NCBI GenBank assembly: GCA_902614235.1 | Contig: CACMKG010000003.1 | Coordinates: 1-64,000, forward strand | Length of the DNA stretch: 64,000 nucleotides | Direction: 5' to 3' | DNA from: an uncultured SAR86 cluster bacterium | GTDB lineage: Bacteria; Pseudomonadota; Gammaproteobacteria; Magnimaribacterales; AG-339-G14 | Part shown: piece by piece, positions 62,109-64,000 of the stretch | Layout of the letters: each line of letters begins with the position of its first letter | How positions within the stretch are numbered: the stretch's first letter is position 1 | Translations under genes and position numbers: made by a program | Notes under the pieces: generated by a model | What the model was told of the DNA's origin: nothing | What the model saw: only the letters and a program-made list of their open reading frames with translations | The model's database searches: none

Positions 62109-62389
62109 TGGATAGTCTTTTCATAATGTTATTGTTTGTTTTGATCTTAGCAATATTTTTAGGCTTTGAATTAATTAATAAAGTTCCATCTACTCTTCAT
62201 ACGCCTTTAATGTCAGGGGCAAATGCAATATCAGGAATAACTATCGTAGGTGCAATTCTTTCATCAGGTTCTGATAGCGTTCTCTTGACTACGATTCTAG
62301 GCACAGGAGCGGTTTTTTTTGCAACTATAAATGTTGTGGGTGGCTATTTAGTAACAAATAGAATGCTAGGGATGTTTAAAAAGAAATGA
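62108..62389 (+). CDS. pntAB: Proton-translocating NAD(P) transhydrogenase alpha-2 subunit
   Basis: This small membrane subunit of 93 residues corresponds to the C-terminal part of fused PntA. There are three hydrophobic helices: one from LFIMLLFVLILAIFLGFELI, one around GANAISGITIVGAIL and one in LGTGAVFFATINVVGGYLV. The conserved VPSTLHTPLMSGANAISG lies between. Translation is coupled on both sides: one base overlaps pntAA and four overlap pntB (ATGA). Confidence 0.94.
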   Translation: MDSLFIMLLFVLILAIFLGFELINKVPSTLHTPLMSGANAISGITIVGAILSSGSDSVLLTTILGTGAVFFATINVVGGYLVTNRMLGMFKKK

Positions 62390-63795
62390 ATATGTTTTTT
62401 CAGTCGGAACTTTTCGTAAACCTATCTTACATATTGGCTTCAATCTTATTTATTTTTGGATTAAAAATGCTCAGTTCTCCCGAGACGGCGCAGAGAGGTA
62501 ATTTAATATCTGCTTTAGGAATGCTCTTAGCAATTATTGTAACTTTAATGGGTAACAATATAATTTCTTATCAGTGGCTTGCTATAGCACTTATTGCCGG
62601 CGCAATCGTAGGGGCTTCAGCTGCGTCTTTTGTAAAAATGACTACTATGCCTGAATTAGTAGCATTATTTAATGGTTTTGGAGGAATAGCTAGTTTGCTT
62701 GTGGGTTCAGCAGAGTTTTTAAATATAACTTCTTCATTGAATGTAATCGCTCTCACAGCTGTTTTTTTGACCGTTTTAATTGGTGGAGTAACTTTTACTG
62801 GCAGTTTGTTAGCTTTTGGAAAGTTATCTGAAATTATTAACGGCAAACCTTTTCTATATTTTGGTCAGAGAGCAGTTCTAACCATTTTTATTTTCTTATC
62901 TTTTATACTAGGAATCGAAATTGTTGTAGATAGTGGGCTTCTAGGAATCTCAAGATTCTATCTTTTAGTTTTCCTAACCATAACCGCTTTAATATTGGGA
63001 GTTTTACTGACAGCTCCTATTGGCGGTGCTGACATGCCCGTAATTATAGCTTTATTAAATAGTTATTCAGGTGTAGCTGCTGCTGCTGCTGGTTTTGTAA
63101 TCAATAATAATGTTTTGATTGTGGCTGGTTCATTAGTTGGTGCTAGTGGTTTGATACTTACAAACATTATGTGCAAAGCCATGAATAGATCCTTAATGAA
63201 CGTTCTTTTTGGAGGCTTTGGAGCTGTTTCTTCATCAGAAGGAAATAAATCTGGAGAAATACAAGGGGAAGTCAAGCCAATTAATACTTCAGATGCATAT
63301 TTAATTCTAGAGGCAGCGAATTCTGTTTTATTTGTTCCTGGGTATGGGATGGCAGTGTCTCAAGCTCAACACAGTGTAAGAGAATTAGGAGAACTATTAG
63401 AAGAAAATGGATGCGAGGTAAATTATGGTATTCATCCTGTTGCAGGACGAATGCCTGGGCATATGAATGTTCTATTAGCCGAAGCCAATGTATCTTATGA
63501 TTTGTTAGTTGAGCCTGATGATGTGAATCCAATTATGGATACTGTAGATGTTTGCGTTGTTATTGGGGCAAATGACGTTGTTAATCCTGATGCCAGAGAA
63601 AATGAGGGTAGCCCAATTTATGGTATGCCTGTCATAGAAGTGGATAGAGCTAAAACCGTTTTTATCCTCAAAAGATCCATGGCTTCCGGGTTTGCTGGAA
63701 TAGATAATCCTCTTTTTCTAAAAGAAAATTCAAGAATGTTATTTGGAGATGCTAAAGAATCAATTTCCACTTTGGTCTCTGAATTTAAGTCTTAA
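62386..63795 (+). CDS. pntB: Proton-translocating NAD(P) transhydrogenase beta subunit
   Basis: This subunit has 469 residues: about nine membrane helices (residues 8 to about 260) form the proton channel, and a C-terminal NADP(H)-binding domain follows, with VPGYGMAVSQAQHSVRELGELL, GIHPVAGRMPGHMNVLLAEANV, VIGANDVVNPDAR and VFILKRSMASGFAGIDNPLF. The enzyme uses the proton-motive force to reduce NADP+ with NADH and would supply NADPH for GltBD and other reductive steps. It ends 112 bases before gyrA. Confidence 0.96.
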   Translation: MNMFFQSELFVNLSYILASILFIFGLKMLSSPETAQRGNLISALGMLLAIIVTLMGNNIISYQWLAIALIAGAIVGASAASFVKMTTMPELVALFNGFGGIASLLVGSAEFLNITSSLNVIALTAVFLTVLIGGVTFTGSLLAFGKLSEIINGKPFLYFGQRAVLTIFIFLSFILGIEIVVDSGLLGISRFYLLVFLTITALILGVLLTAPIGGADMPVIIALLNSYSGVAAAAAGFVINNNVLIVAGSLVGASGLILTNIMCKAMNRSLMNVLFGGFGAVSSSEGNKSGEIQGEVKPINTSDAYLILEAANSVLFVPGYGMAVSQAQHSVRELGELLEENGCEVNYGIHPVAGRMPGHMNVLLAEANVSYDLLVEPDDVNPIMDTVDVCVVIGANDVVNPDARENEGSPIYGMPVIEVDRAKTVFILKRSMASGFAGIDNPLFLKENSRMLFGDAKESISTLVSEFKS

Positions 63796-63830
63796 ATTAG
63801 CTAATTTAAAGCCTTTATTATGCTGCTAGA

Positions 63831-63839
63831 TGGTATAAT
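63831..63839 (+). promoter_or_regulatory. Extended -10 promoter candidate for gyrA
   Basis: TGGTATAAT (TATAAT at 63834-63839) is a full extended -10 element 68 bases upstream of the gyrA start. The -35 region (GCCTTT, about 17 bases upstream) is poor, as is usual with an extended -10. TTAGCTAA a little upstream is a small palindrome. No Shine-Dalgarno is obvious before the ATG. Confidence 0.45.
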
Positions 63840-63907
63840 TTAGACTTTGAAATTGCATACATTTTTAAAAAAAACTTTAATCTTTTTTATTAAAAATTCC
63901 TCATTTT

Positions 63908-64000
63908 ATGGACGACATAGCTAAAGAAATAATTCCTATAAATATAGAAGAAGAGCTTAAAAACTCATACATGGAATACGCTATGAGCGTAATAGTGGGA
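63908..64000 (+). CDS. gyrA: DNA gyrase subunit A, N-terminal fragment
   Basis: Only the first 31 codons lie in the window; the gene runs off the right edge. [20 protein letters not shown] followed by EYAMSVIVG is the highly conserved GyrA start (compare the [24 protein letters not shown] of E. coli). ParC differs in this segment, and the closeness of ubiG and the HAD phosphatase matches the Pseudomonas gyrA neighbourhood. Confidence 0.93.
   Translation, partial: MDDIAKEIIPINIEEELKNSYMEYAMSVIVG

Noticed and set aside
62100-62390. Apparent frameshift splitting the transhydrogenase alpha subunit
   Set aside because: Both parts have proper starts and stops with coupling overlaps, and this split form is known in other bacteria.

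Overview
The window is AT-rich, densely packed bacterial chromosome. Gene content and order point to a gammaproteobacterium with a streamlined genome. Pseudomonas-like neighbourhoods are kept: slmA-argB-algC, hflK-hflC-hisZ-purA, and nrdR-ribD-ribB-ribH-nusB with ubiG-HAD phosphatase close to gyrA. Spacers are very short, neighbouring genes often overlap, and two very large TonB-dependent receptors sit in tandem. This combination resembles surface-ocean oligotrophs such as SAR86. That placement is my inference; no rRNA or other marker gene is present to prove it. No tRNA, rRNA, CRISPR array, insertion sequence or prophage was seen.

Layout. 1-6456: the tail of an unknown beta-propeller-like protein, then gltD and gltB (ammonia assimilation) behind a tandem 25-bp repeat that abuts a candidate promoter. 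6671-13509: aroB-aroK, a bifunctional penicillin-binding protein, slmA, argB and a phosphomannomutase. 13552-18946: ilvE, then a glycosyltransferase, a methyltransferase and an alpha/alpha-toroid protein of unknown function, a second methyltransferase on the opposite strand and an alpha/beta hydrolase. 18971-25884: panB-panC, an LpxL-type acyltransferase, waaA, a PII protein, an acyl-CoA ligase and miaA. 25925-30200: hflK-hflC-hisZ-purA; hfq and hflX are missing from their usual place. 30203-35648: nusB, riboflavin genes, nrdR, glyA and nth, all on the minus strand. 35929-43076: two large TonB-dependent receptors, each with its own leader and terminator. 43211-53049: a thiolase, thiL-pgpA, then on the minus strand an RND efflux pair running into xseB-ispA-dxs. 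53128-54646: a two-gene replication module, one protein resembling the lambda P helicase loader and one carrying two clear and one degenerate DnaT-like repeat. 54648-64000: DAHP synthase, nadE, scpA-scpB-rluB, a HAD phosphatase, ubiG, a three-gene proton-translocating transhydrogenase and the start of gyrA.

Most genes are housekeeping. Amino acid and aromatic synthesis (glt, aroB/aroK, DAHP synthase, argB, ilvE, hisZ), cofactors (rib, pan, thiL, nadE, dxs/ispA, ubiG), envelope (PBP1a, LpxL, WaaA, phosphomannomutase, glycan cluster) and chromosome maintenance (slmA, scpAB, gyrA) are interleaved in short operons.

The parts most worth study are the DnaT-repeat/lambda-P-like pair, the uncharacterised glycosyltransferase-methyltransferase-toroid cluster, the duplicated giant receptors with their unusual leaders and an Ala/Thr insert, the RibB protein whose second domain lacks its zinc cysteines, and the gap where hfq should be.
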